From NCBI GenBank assembly GCA_951799425.1, contig OX637404.1, positions 17,446,045 through 17,510,044 of the forward strand: 64,000 bases of DNA, in the 5' to 3' direction. The stretch comes from Ilex aquifolium. Lineage: Eukaryota; Streptophyta; Magnoliopsida; Aquifoliales; Aquifoliaceae. Positions 52,901 to 58,253 of this stretch are shown piece after piece. Below the pieces are notes generated by a model that did not search any database, was not told the DNA's origin, and was given only the letters and a program-made list of their open reading frames with translations. The position numbers and the translations under genes were made by a program. Within the stretch, counting starts at the first letter, position 1. Each line of letters starts with the position of its first letter.

Positions 52901-55900
52901 CATGTATGTGCATATTTAAGAACAACTACAACTGAGCTTGAAGACTCATCTGTTACATTGGGTCGAGTTAACACTTAATCGACCAAAACCTAGCAAAGCT
53001 TGAGTCAAGCTCAAATAAAGCAATTTCTTAAAGAGTGCCCATAGATAAGGCTCAGAAATTTGGGATATGGTCGTTTTATGTTGACCTTGAATGAACAAGG
53101 GTATATGATATCAACTCTGATTGAAAGGTGTGTCTAGAAAAGAAACCATTAATTGGGGCGGGGAGAGGTGGTACAATCCTATCTTTTTGGCATTTTTTGC
53201 AGAGAGTTTGTTATACTAACTACCTGACACAGCATAAATACTAGAAGGTAAAAAAATGAAAAAGACACATGACTAAGTTTTATTAGTTGAATGCATTATC
53301 TTAAGAAGGACCACAGGTGAGCCAGTTTCTCTTTTGATGGTTAAAGTGCCATTGCGTCAATTTTTTACACAGCAGTGATGCAAACCAATTGCGATACGAA
53401 CTTTATTAAGGGAACCTCAAGTCTGGACATATTTACAGTCAATTCATGAAGACAATAGTCTACATCAACAATATTTCTTGGTTTGTATATTTTTCACTTC
53501 CCTCACAGCACTTGCAAACTATTCCTTTGGAAGTTTCAAAGCATCTACTCACCCATGAATTCCATCACTAAAGAACTCAACACAATATTAACCCAACTAT
53601 TTGGCATCTGTACATGCTACATTAATGACCCCACTTCTGTCAACAATTTCACACATTTCTGATGAGACCACTAGCCTTTGTCTCAAATGATCAAAGCATC
53701 ATAATGACTTTCCACACTTCCTTTCTCTCAACTTCCTTATTCAACAGCAGTAGCTGATGATATTGTAACCATTTGTACAATAACTACTGCGAAAGCAATG
53801 CATTAACATTTTTGACACTTACAATACAAGGGGTCAATATGTATGACCAATTCTCCCAATAAATGTACATCAACCCATTAATTGAAGAACCAAGGGCAGA
53901 AGTCTCAAGAACTAGAGCGATAAGGGCTCACTCCCGCTCAACAGGTGGTTGAGAGTTCCAACCTCATCTCCTTACCCCTCCCACTTCTCCCACCCCCCAC
54001 CCCCTCTTAAAAAAAGGAAAAAAAAATGATAACACTCACAAAAATGCCTATTTTTATTCGGTGTCTCTTAAACATACCTATCCTTAACAAAAACCCAAGT
54101 GAAGTATTCAATGTCCACCAAATTCTCATATCTCGATAGGCGGACTGGATAAAGAGTCACTTAAGTCAAAGTTCTAGCAACTGAGAGGATCTCAATCCAA
54201 CAAACATATGATAGATACAGTCTAAAGCCTCAAATGTGCAGAAAATTTGTCTAACCATTGGATCAATAAACCACAAGACAGCTAAGGGATAGCAGTGACC
54301 ATCCATTATACAATCAACACCAACCCACAAATTTTATTCAACTAGAAAATAGTTGAACAAAATTGAAAGGCATGAGCAACTAATCAGCGCTATGTTCTGT
54401 ACAATAGCTTTCTGAGTATAATGGTTAAATGGTTGACTCAGATTCCATGGTTCAAGGTTGCGGTATCGACCATAAATTTGGAGGGTACTGATACAAATAG
54501 GTCACGGTGTCGTGACACAATATCGGCCGACACACATAAACCGCTAAATAAAAGGCCCTCAAAATTTTGAAAAAATCATGAAAGATTCTAAAATATAAAA
54601 ATAACATCATCAATGCATTAATGCATGCAAAATACATTCCCTAACATGCTACATAGGTAAAATAAAATACAAGAACGCTACCGGAAATATTTGTTTATAA
54701 TTTACAGTTTAATTTTGAAATCCTGAAATACAAAAAATATAAATAATAAATCTGTGAATTATAAATCTGAGTTTAACTCTTAAATGTAGTGTTTATATTT
54801 AGTTTTAAATATTCAATACCTTGAAAAATACAAATATTACCCACTTATATGGACTGACAGGAAAAAAATAACTTAAAATAGAAGACTCTATAGAGAGTAT
54901 TTTAAGATGAACAAAAAAAAGAAAAACATAGCACCAACTCTTTTAGACACTCGGATCAAAAAAACGTAAAAAGAATTTCTTCTAGACAGACTAGTCTACT
55001 CGTCGTCTACCAGAGAGAGAGAGAGATAGAGAGAACACAAGAGACGCATCATCACAATCGAAGGCTCTATCAGCGTCGATCAATGCAAAGGATGGACGGG
55101 TTTGAGTCACTGCTACCTGCTGCTTGCTGCACGAATGCTTCAAGTTCGAGAAGGAGAAGAAGAAAAAGAACAAGAAGATGAAAAAGGGTCTTTCTCTCTT
55201 CGATTTTAAGGTTTGCCTTGCAATTTTTTGAATCATCTTGTTCTGGTGAATTTGCATGTGATTTGTGAAATTTAGGGTTTGAACCTATTGAGACTCGCGA
55301 TTTTTGTGTAACGTATACCGGTATTGGATCGAAGGTGGCAGAGCCGAATATGACTCGGCCAAGTCGCATTGGACTCGGCCAATACCTTGAACCATGTCTT
55401 AGATCCTTTAACTAATCAAACAAGATGGCACTGGTGTCTTCCAATTATAAAAGTGCCTTTTCTTGAATTCAGCAATTCTTCTTTTTTCTTGTTTTTCCAT
55501 TTTTTGTTGTTTATTTGGGTGGGAATAATAAGGATATTGACATAAACCAACATTTCTGAAGCAAGATATACAAGTTCCTTTACAATACGAGTCCAACATG
55601 ACAAATGATTCCCCTCAGGGCTCTCACATGCAAATTATCATTTTTGTTTGCTTTTCTCATACAAAACACTTCTATTCCAGTTATTACACCGTGCAGAAGA
55701 CACTTTAATTACTCATTATCTCACCTGATAAAGTAAGGTACCAGTGCTAACTGCCACAAGATCATTGGCCACTGTAAATTCCAGATCATAACTGGACAAG
55801 AATAGATATAATTAGGATCAATATTCTAATGTACAAATACTAAAAAGAAAAAGGTTAGACTAATGAAGTAATTTATACCGGCAACACTGCGAACAGTCAT

Positions 55901-58110
55901 CCATACAAGGGAACCAACAGCGTGCCCGCCTTATCTGGTTATTAGTGTGCAGAACATTATCCTCAAAATGAATTCCAGTTTCTGCCTTCTCTACCCAATA
56001 GTCAATACGAACCAATTTCACATTCTGCACCCAACATAACCTACATGAGAAACCACAGAAGAGTAAACCTCATCACAAAAGAATTTTGTGATAAACTATG
56101 ATAAAGGCTCAACATGAAATGATGCTGGATGCAGTTCCCTATTTGATACCCAGATTACTGGTATAAACGCAAGCCATTCTCCATGGGAGTCTCTGGAAAT
56201 CCCAAATAAAGAATGGACTTGGAGATCAGTCCATTTATTGGACAAAATCGTGCATATTTTCGTCGTAGGACAATTATTCTTCTCAGCTAACCAGGAACAC
56301 AGTTCCCTCTCTTTCTGTCTTGAACTGATAAAAAACAGAGAGAATTGCTTCAGTTCAACTTCATGTGGACCATGCAATTGAGTTGAACCTTTCATCAAAC
56401 CAAACATTGGGATAAAAGCAAAAGAGCAAAGTAGCTCAAGAGTACTTCATGTGACACCATTGACTCAAGTACATGCTTGCCTGCATGTGTGTGTGCTTTT
56501 GTCTATGTAACTGTGAGAGAAGGAAGAGAAAGATAATAAGTCAACCACATGCAACTACAAAATAACCTAATGTTCCCAGTACATGTAACTACATGCAACC
56601 CATCTGATACTGATATGACAGCTAAAGCATAAAGCCAAAACACAGACAGCATATAAACACTGCATGGTGTTCAACAAACAGAACTGCAAGGACTACTAAA
56701 ACAACTGAAACCTGCTTGGGTTCACTTGATGATTGCACTCCATTTTCCAAGAGGGCTTGTCCTTGCTGTTCGCTGTCTGATTTGACAGACTTGGTACACA
56801 TGATCAGCAAATTTGGAACCAATTCTCTTTGCAGAGATGATAGATAAACTGACCCCGCTGCATCAGCAGCTGAACTGGCTGATGAAACCGAGCACCATCT
56901 ATCACCATTATCCAAATGCAAATAATGTGGGAAGACTTCAAACTCTGCTGGCTCTCCATCAACTGTAACACTCTCAATGGCCAAATTATCCGCATGCAAT
57001 CCAACAATTCCATTATCTGGTACAACTACTTCAAGCTCCGTGTAACTATACAAGGCAAACAATACGCACCCAATAAATACAACACTCAAAATCACTAAAA
57101 ATTTAGAATGCATTACCACAATCAAATGAAATTGGAAGTGTTCTCACAGGGTATACTCGACTGAGCTGCTAAATTTAACAATTCCCTGGAGTGAGCTCTC
57201 CGCTCAGTATCCAGAGTTACTACATCTGAGTTAGACAGCATGGAGTTGAATTTTTTGAATTGGGACCGACTTTTAAATTAGTTTACTATTTGAGCCCCCC
57301 TCCCCCCAAAAAAAATCCAAAAAAAAAATTGGAACAGATTGAGAACTGAAACTATTTTGGCAAATAGTATCTCAAAACAATTGAGCTAAATTAAATCAAA
57401 GTTAAAAGATAAATATAAAATCAAAGTTAATTCAAAATTACTAATGCTGCGTTTGGAAGCATGGAATTCAAATATTGTAATTGGAAATAAGAAAAAATAA
57501 GTTCGAAATTTGAACTGATCCCCCCCCCCCCCCCCCCCCTCCCGGGGGGCGGGGCAACAAAACCAATTCCATTTCCAGGCTTCTACGATAAGTAAACTTC
57601 CAAATATCCCCGAGCTGAATCTAAATCATAATATTTTTGGCAAAAATTTCTCGAAGAAAGTTCAAATTTATAGCAGTCAAATTTTCTCTCTGGCGACCGC
57701 GTACACATACAGAGATTCTGAGTAAATGGGACATAAATCTCGGAAGCAAATCGGTAAGAAAACAGCATCTCGGATTTCAAAGAAACATAAGGAGAAAGAA
57801 AAAAGGAGATGCATGATGAAGTGTGAAAATCCAAGTGAGAACGACTGGCGGAGCAACAACAAGCAAGCAGACTCGAAACGCTCATTTTCTTTTCGAATTC
57901 GCACAAATTAGCAAGATTAAATTTAGAGGCAGAGAATTAGATGAAAGTGCGAGTGAAAGCAGAAAGTGAAGAGAAAACTGAGACAGAAACACACCCGTAG
58001 ATTCGACGCTTGTTCATGTCGATTGATAGGCATAGCTTCTGATGCCGAACTACTGCTTCTGAATTTTCGCCCTTCTGGTCTTCGCTCTTTCCCTTCCGAG
58101 GTTTCGCCAT
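6476..58110 (-). CDS. TAF2: TAF2, transcription initiation factor TFIID subunit 2 (25 coding exons, 1469 aa)
   Basis: TAF2 is a nuclear subunit of the general transcription factor TFIID; in other eukaryotes it works with TAF1 in initiator recognition and contacts TAF8. Coding exons, high to low: 58110-57995, 57045-56712, 56024-55879, 55791-55725, 51329-51130, 50996-50843, 47735-47651, 47573-47482, 46800-46675, 46570-46517, 36029-35961, 35752-35655, 35548-35201, 35093-35006, 33590-33465, 32707-32651, 32427-32348, 32266-32224, 18835-18749, 16542-16453, 15180-15122, 15037-14947, 14869-14704, 14554-14371, 7925-6476. Every intron is GT-AG, phases agree, and the sum is 4410 nt with one stop. Identification rests on recalled similarity to Arabidopsis TAF2 along the whole length ([47 protein letters not shown]). 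Residues 1-520 are M1-aminopeptidase-like without the zinc site, about 600-990 helical, 990-1469 charged tail. The gene looks intact. Exon edges were read by eye, without transcript support; UTRs and alternative splicing are unknown. Confidence 0.95.
7433..7792 (-). repeat. Four in-frame 90-bp repeats in TAF2 exon 25
   Basis: Residues 1032-1151 of TAF2 are four head-to-tail units of exactly 30 residues. Each unit begins VNLPHDG or a close variant (VNLPHDA, VNLPLDG, VHPPHDG), continues with VIPEA or similar, and closes with VSNNHE-like residues and a Pro or Val. Constant length and retained frame suggest duplication under coding constraint. The function is unknown. Confidence 0.9.
8456..9743 (+). 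mobile_element. 5'-truncated L1-type LINE
   Basis: The 3' end of a LINE, antisense to TAF2. It is bounded by an 11-bp target-site duplication AATCCAAAACC (8445-8455 and 9744-9754) and ends in poly-A at about 9735-9745. Near 9170-9260 the plus strand reads [19 protein letters not shown], then NEVLQKRRP, which is the zinc-binding (zf-RVT) domain after plant LINE reverse transcriptase. Upstream words resemble the end of the RT region. Frames are broken by stops and indels and no complete ORF remains, so it is a dead copy. Confidence 0.85.
10674..10760. repeat. Short tandem repeat, about 3 x 30 bp
   Basis: Three imperfect units containing AGTCCAAAATGACAAAAA follow each other in intron 24. Confidence 0.75.
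10850..12787 (+). mobile_element. Old LTR-like remnant of chromovirus type
   Basis: Ends with GGGGCGTGACA at 12777-12787, like the fragment at 3986-4760. Its body has wording common in long plant LTRs (AAATGGTCATTTTGACGAATC, GATAAAATGGTAATTTCAG). The left boundary cannot be fixed. No coding region is seen. It is a decayed fossil. Confidence 0.4.
14371..14554 (-). CDS. TAF2: TAF2 exon 24 (residues 926-986)
   Basis: Encodes [15 protein letters not shown], then [19 protein letters not shown] and [13 protein letters not shown]. It ends the helical domain. Acceptor TTACAG, donor AG|GTACT, phase 2. Confidence 0.92.
14704..14869 (-). CDS. TAF2: TAF2 exon 23 (residues 871-925)
   Basis: Encodes [20 protein letters not shown], then [19 protein letters not shown] and [13 protein letters not shown]. 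It carries more of the HEAT-like helices. Acceptor TTGCAG, donor AG|GTTGT with phase 1. Confidence 0.92.
14947..15037 (-). CDS. TAF2: TAF2 exon 22 (residues 840-870)
   Basis: Encodes [20 protein letters not shown] and then [10 protein letters not shown], strongly conserved in plants. Acceptor ACTAG, donor CTT|GTAAGT, phase 0. Confidence 0.92.
15122..15180 (-). CDS. TAF2: TAF2 exon 21 (residues 821-839)
   Basis: A 59-nt exon coding [19 protein letters not shown]. Acceptor TGGCAG, donor AG|GTGCA, phase 2. Confidence 0.92.
15181..16452 (-). other. TAF2 intron 20
   Basis: 1.27 kb between exons 20 and 21. AT-rich, with no element recognised. Confidence 0.8.
16453..16542 (-). CDS. TAF2: TAF2 exon 20 (residues 791-820)
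   Basis: Encodes [20 protein letters not shown] and then [10 protein letters not shown]. Acceptor AATAG, donor CAG|GTTTG, phase 0. Confidence 0.92.
16543..18748 (-). other. TAF2 intron 19
   Basis: 2.2 kb. Only the GAAACG-rich MITE at 18018-18310 is recognised; the remainder is AT-rich and featureless. Confidence 0.8.
18018..18310. mobile_element. MITE rich in GAAACG/CGTTTC, copy 1
   Basis: Inverted ends CAAGGATCAAAAT and ATTTTGATCCTTG enclose many copies of TTTCGGAATGTTT-like words. A related copy lies at 37160-37484. No coding capacity and no clear target duplication. Superfamily unknown. Confidence 0.65.
18749..18835 (-). CDS. TAF2: TAF2 exon 19 (residues 762-790)
   Basis: Encodes [20 protein letters not shown] and then VEFVLQLLK, a conserved helical segment that resumes the frame after intron 18. 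Acceptor TTTCAG, donor AAG|GTAGA, phase 0. Confidence 0.92.
18904..18919. repeat. Poly-C tract followed by A-rich run
   Basis: About 16 cytosines, then AAACAAAAAAAAACAAAAAAAA. Its length may be uncertain in the assembly. Confidence 0.8.
19618..19673. repeat. TA/CA microsatellite
   Basis: TATATATCTATATA followed by imperfect (CA)n with CCCACAAACACTC interruptions, in intron 18. Confidence 0.85.
21671..21980 (-). pseudogene. Plastid 23S rRNA fragment (NUPT), decayed
   Basis: The minus strand matches the 3' part of plastid 23S rRNA as I recall it, for example the complement of TCGTACTA and CACCGGATATAGACCGAACT, and GAACTGTCTCACGACGTTCT. About 310 bp is recognisable. Differences from the plastid sequence are almost all C-to-T or G-to-A, as expected from deamination of methylated cytosines in a nuclear copy. 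It is not a working rRNA gene, and it lies in an intron of a protein gene. Confidence 0.88.
22028..22825. mobile_element. hAT-like non-autonomous element with GAAGCGA-rich ends
   Basis: Ends CAGTGTT and AACACTG enclose about 800 bp. Both termini are dense in AAGCGA or TCGCTT words (GCGAAGCGCAGCGAAA; TTCGCTTCGCTTCTTGCTTC) in inverted orientation, and the middle is AT-rich. The flanks show an imperfect duplication (GAGAGTC, GAAAGTC). It inserted just next to the plastid fragment. No ORF. Confidence 0.65.
22900..25150 (+). mobile_element. Possible SIRE/Maximus-like copia 3' end and LTR
   Basis: At 24180-24194 a purine-rich tract AAGTGGGAGATTG is followed by TGTTAAGTC, which resembles a polypurine tract meeting the start of a 3' LTR. 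GGGGGAG words upstream are common in the 3' non-coding part of SIRE-like elements. No pol domain was recognised and the LTR end is not fixed. A very broken fossil at best. Confidence 0.35.
25000..25052. repeat. Poly-A and CAAA simple repeat
   Basis: A run of about 19 A then (CAAA)n and (CAAAA)n in intron 18. Confidence 0.85.
25557..25879. mobile_element. Mutator-like MITE, CATGGTTC/GAACCAT ends, copy 1
   Basis: 323 bp with inverted ends (CATGGTTCAAG and CTTCGAACCAT). It is flanked by a perfect 9-bp duplication GCCTTGCGG at 25548-25556 and 25880-25888. The interior is rich in inverted GACTCGG, CGGCCGA and CCGATAC words. Nine-base duplications are typical of Mutator-like elements. A second family member is at 54446-55395. 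Confidence 0.8.
27207..27467. repeat. 131-bp tandem duplication inside the copia fossil
   Basis: Two copies (27207-27337, 27338-27467), each starting CACTTGTGTGAGGCCCTGTT, with few differences. Confidence 0.92.
30964..31284. repeat. 161-bp tandem duplication next to the copia 3' LTR
   Basis: Two copies, from 30964 and 31125, each with CTACGTATGTTTTT, then GATCTTATGATT and CGATCTAAAGATAG-like words. The second copy runs into the LTR-like segment. Confidence 0.88.
32224..32266 (-). CDS. TAF2: TAF2 exon 18 (residues 747-761)
   Basis: The smallest coding exon, 43 nt, coding [15 protein letters not shown]. It borders the 13.4-kb intron 18. Acceptor TTTCAG, donor GAG|GTAAT, phase 0. Confidence 0.92.
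32348..32427 (-). CDS. TAF2: TAF2 exon 17 (residues 721-746)
   Basis: Encodes [20 protein letters not shown] and then ANIGLP, nearly identical to the recalled Arabidopsis sequence. Acceptor AATCAG, donor AA|GTGAG, phase 2. Confidence 0.93.
32651..32707 (-). CDS. TAF2: TAF2 exon 16 (residues 702-720)
   Basis: A 57-nt exon coding [19 protein letters not shown], a single HEAT-like helix pair piece. Acceptor TCAAG, donor GAG|GTGCT, phase 0. Confidence 0.92.
32708..33464 (-). other. TAF2 intron 15, almost filled by one MITE
   Basis: 757 bp between exons 15 and 16; 659 bp of it is the element at 32762-33420, so the ancestral intron was about 90 bp. Confidence 0.8.
32762..33420. mobile_element. 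MITE with GAAGCACGGATAC ends, 9-bp duplication
   Basis: Inverted ends (TAGGAAGCACGGATAC and GTATCCGTGCTTCATAG) with GATACGGATACG words inside each end and an AT-rich middle. It is flanked by GTGGGCACC (32753-32761) and GTGGGAACC (33421-33429), a 9-bp duplication with one mismatch, which fits a Mutator-like origin. Non-coding. Confidence 0.78.
33465..33590 (-). CDS. TAF2: TAF2 exon 15 (residues 660-701)
   Basis: Encodes [20 protein letters not shown], then [18 protein letters not shown]. The alternating helices resemble HEAT repeats. Acceptor ACTCAG, donor AAG|GTAGC, phase 0. Confidence 0.92.
33591..35005 (-). other. TAF2 intron 14
   Basis: 1.4 kb between exons 14 and 15. AT-rich; no element recognised. 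Confidence 0.8.
35006..35093 (-). CDS. TAF2: TAF2 exon 14 (residues 630-659)
   Basis: Encodes [20 protein letters not shown] and then NQPVQMW, leading into the helical repeat region. Acceptor TTGCAG, donor TGG|GTCAG, phase 0. Confidence 0.92.
35201..35548 (-). CDS. TAF2: TAF2 exon 13 (residues 514-629)
   Basis: A 348-nt exon coding [20 protein letters not shown], a loop [18 protein letters not shown], then [20 protein letters not shown] and [20 protein letters not shown]. The latter Lys-rich block is typical of plant TAF2. The donor is AA|GTATG in phase 2. Confidence 0.93.
35655..35752 (-). CDS. TAF2: TAF2 exon 12 (residues 482-513)
   Basis: Encodes [20 protein letters not shown] and then [12 protein letters not shown], one of the best conserved TAF2 blocks. 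The donor is CA|GTATGG in phase 2; this choice restores the frame into exon 13 as [11 protein letters not shown]. Confidence 0.92.
35961..36029 (-). CDS. TAF2: TAF2 exon 11 (residues 459-481)
   Basis: Encodes [20 protein letters not shown] followed by TKE. It lies 10.5 kb from exon 10 across intron 10. The acceptor is TGCAG and the donor GAG|GTAAT, phase 0. Confidence 0.92.
36626..37027. repeat. 203-bp tandem duplication
   Basis: Two copies, from 36626 and 36829, each starting CCAAACTTCTAAATTGC and ending CAATTGATGGTCCC, about 90 percent alike by eye. Confidence 0.92.
37160..37484. mobile_element. MITE rich in GAAACG/CGTTTC, copy 2
   Basis: Same family as 18018-18310: GAAACGGAAACATTTC near one end, and TTTCGAAATGAAATTTTGAT then CATTG at the other. 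The left edge is approximate. Confidence 0.6.
40484..40511. repeat. GA microsatellite
   Basis: Imperfect (GA)n, GAGAGAGAGAGGGAGAGAGAGAG, in intron 10. Confidence 0.85.
40986..41001. repeat. GT microsatellite
   Basis: A pure (GT)n run of about eight units in intron 10. Confidence 0.85.
43936..44097 (+). mobile_element. Au-type SINE
   Basis: A tRNA-derived SINE, antisense to TAF2. It has a GGGCATCGGCACAGCAATAA head, a B-box-like CATGGGTTTGAGTCCCAAAA, and the Au tail wording CACCCTCCCCCGACCCC, then AGAGCCCCATGCACTGGG, ending in a short T run. Flanks share a degraded duplication (AGTAATAACAAA and AGTAATGGCAAA). Au SINEs are spread across angiosperms. Confidence 0.82.
44607..44797 (-). repeat. 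3' LTR of the deleted copia element
   Basis: Runs from TGAAATATTTAG to CTCCAACA on the plus strand. It contains repeated AACTAGGAAATAACTCCAA units. Confidence 0.85.
45471..45693. repeat. 122-bp tandem duplication in the deleted copia element
   Basis: Two copies, from 45471 and 45593, each starting CAGAAAAACAACTCTAAAAT, nearly identical. Confidence 0.9.
46182..46372 (-). repeat. 5' LTR of the deleted copia element
   Basis: Same edges and length as the 3' LTR. The extra AACTAGGAAATAACTCCAA unit sits at a different place than in the other LTR. Confidence 0.85.
46517..46570 (-). CDS. TAF2: TAF2 exon 10 (residues 441-458)
   Basis: A 54-nt exon coding [18 protein letters not shown]. Its acceptor AG directly follows a run of about 13 adenines instead of a pyrimidine tract, an unusual context treated in the findings. 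The donor is AAA|GTAAG in phase 0. Confidence 0.88.
46571..46625 (-). mobile_element. LINE-like 3' tail in TAF2 intron 9
   Basis: On the sense strand the intron ends ATAATAAAATTCTTCTTTTATC, then about 13 A, then AG. The words AATAAA and TTTTATC followed by poly-A match the end of the LINE at 9743 (TTTTTATC then poly-A). It may be a very short LINE tail; no target duplication is visible. Confidence 0.4.
46675..46800 (-). CDS. TAF2: TAF2 exon 9 (residues 399-440)
   Basis: The acceptor GTGCAG precedes [20 protein letters not shown]; the exon ends KIRSWKS at TCT|GTAAGT in phase 0. The [13 protein letters not shown] run is characteristic of plant TAF2. Confidence 0.92.
46801..47481 (-). other. 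TAF2 intron 8
   Basis: 681 bp, AT-rich; nothing recognised. Confidence 0.8.
47482..47573 (-). CDS. TAF2: TAF2 exon 8 (residues 368-398)
   Basis: Encodes [25 protein letters not shown] stands where active M1 enzymes have WLNEG, whose Glu is the third zinc ligand; here it is D372. It ends with ARYRRYK at AAG|GTTTG in phase 0. Confidence 0.92.
47651..47735 (-). CDS. TAF2: TAF2 exon 7 (residues 340-367), degenerate zinc-site exon
   Basis: Encodes [20 protein letters not shown]. The segment YALARQWFG aligns with HELAHQWFG of M1 peptidases: the two His and the Glu of HExxH are replaced by Y349, A350 and R353. Catalysis is therefore not expected, as in other TAF2 proteins. The donor is G|GTAAG in phase 1. 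Confidence 0.93.
49103..49382. mobile_element. One end of a GGGGTGCAAC hAT-like MITE
   Basis: Starts TAGGGGTGCAACTTGTGTGG and continues with GGGTTGGGCTCAAG words, like the element at 59693-62702. The opposite end (TTGCACCCC) was not found nearby, so the copy is truncated or interrupted. Confidence 0.6.
49383..50105. mobile_element. hAT-like MITE with GGGCC-rich ends
   Basis: Left end AGGACTGGGCTAGCTCTAGG then ATGGGCCTCC; right end AGGGCCCCATATTTGCTGGG then CCGCCCCTG. The ends are only loosely inverted. The middle is AT-rich. It seems inserted in the neighbouring GGGGTGCAAC element. Confidence 0.5.
50843..50996 (-). CDS. TAF2: TAF2 exon 6 (residues 288-339)
   Basis: Encodes [19 protein letters not shown] and then [10 protein letters not shown]. 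Residues 320-324 (GASIS) occupy the place of the GAMEN exopeptidase motif of active M1 enzymes, so the substrate N-terminus binding motif is absent. The donor is CAG|GTAAG in phase 0. Confidence 0.93.
51130..51329 (-). CDS. TAF2: TAF2 exon 5 (residues 222-287)
   Basis: The acceptor is GCAG|ATC. It encodes [20 protein letters not shown], then [17 protein letters not shown] and the start of the helical region, [13 protein letters not shown]. The donor is AG|GTTTG in phase 2. Confidence 0.93.
54446..55395. mobile_element. Mutator-like MITE, CATGGTTC/GAACCAT ends, copy 2
   Basis: Ends CATGGTTCAAGGTTGCGGTA and GACTCGGCCAATACCTTGAA then CCAT match the 25557-25879 copy. At 950 bp it is longer, with unrelated AT-rich and GA-rich sequence between the ends. 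No clear target duplication. Confidence 0.65.
55010..55036. repeat. GA microsatellite
   Basis: Imperfect (GA)n inside the 54446-55395 element. Confidence 0.8.
55725..55791 (-). CDS. TAF2: TAF2 exon 4 (residues 199-221)
   Basis: A 67-nt exon coding [20 protein letters not shown], between an 87-nt intron and a 4.4-kb intron. The donor is CAG|GTGAG in phase 0. Confidence 0.92.
55879..56024 (-). CDS. TAF2: TAF2 exon 3 (residues 151-198)
   Basis: Acceptor GTGCAG. It encodes [20 protein letters not shown] and then [12 protein letters not shown], a strongly conserved TAF2 stretch that corresponds to the substrate-cleft strand of M1 peptidases. The donor is CG|GTATAA in phase 2. Confidence 0.93.
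56025..56711 (-). other. TAF2 intron 2
   Basis: 687 bp; nothing recognised. Confidence 0.8.
56712..57045 (-). CDS. TAF2: TAF2 exon 2 (residues 39-150)
   Basis: The acceptor TATAG is followed by TTACACGGAG, giving [20 protein letters not shown]. The exon encodes the N-terminal beta-sandwich of the M1-like fold, then a variable Ser-rich loop, and ends SSEPKQ at CAG|GTTTC in phase 0. At 334 nt it is the third-longest coding exon. Confidence 0.93.
57046..57994 (-). other. TAF2 intron 1
   Basis: 949 bp with a 20-base poly-C tract followed by CCCGGGGGGCGGGG near 57520-57554. GCGTTTGGAAGC near 57450 is a word often found at MITE ends, but no pair of ends could be set. Confidence 0.7.
57520..57554. 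repeat. Poly-C/poly-G tract
   Basis: About 20 C, T, CCC then GGGGGGCGGGG. A hairpin-prone and assembly-sensitive sequence in intron 1. Confidence 0.8.
57995..58110 (-). CDS. TAF2: TAF2 exon 1 (start codon, residues 1-38)
   Basis: Starts at the ATG 58110-58108 ([12 protein letters not shown]) and reads through [16 protein letters not shown], the first strand of the M1-like N-terminal domain. The donor is GG|GTGTG, leaving phase 2, and the split Gly codon completes with T from exon 2. This ATG is chosen because it is the first in the frame after the leader and matches the MAK start usual for plant TAF2. Confidence 0.93.
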
Positions 58111-58215
58111 TCGTACAAGGCATACAGTTAACTCTCTCTACGTATCTCTCTCTATATATATGTCTATATACACTCACACTCTCTCTCTTCCCCTCCCTCT
58201 CCTCTCTTGCTCGAG
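58111..58215 (-). promoter_or_regulatory. Purine-rich TAF2 leader (GA/CT microsatellites)
   Basis: The predicted 5' leader reads as GA-rich on the sense strand (GAGAGAGAG, GAGAGGGAG) with a TATATATAG stretch. Y-patch or GA elements are common near plant transcription starts. Extent inferred from the TATA position. Confidence 0.45.
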
Positions 58216-58243
58216 TCTCAACGACAGAGGGGAGGAGGGAGTC

Positions 58244-58253
58244 CTATTTATAG
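58244..58253 (-). promoter_or_regulatory. TATA box of TAF2
   Basis: On the minus strand CTATAAATAG lies 134 bp upstream of the ATG. A start about 30 bp downstream would give a leader of about 105 nt. This is a plain consensus TATA box, unexpected only in that many housekeeping genes lack one. Confidence 0.6.

Larger units (their letters stand above)
51330..55724 (-). other. TAF2 intron 4 (4.4 kb)
   Basis: Contains the Mutator-like MITE copy at 54446-55395. The stretch 51330-54445 is AT-rich with no element that I can name. Confidence 0.8.

Noticed and set aside
53900-54010. A tRNA-like B-box word (GGTTGAGAGTTCCAACCTC) that might mark another SINE
   Set aside because: No A box, tail or flanking duplication could be matched; the C-rich stretch after it is simple sequence.
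57430-57560. A MITE end at GCGTTTGGAAGC near the poly-C tract
   Set aside because: Only one end is visible, and the poly-C run prevents placing the other.
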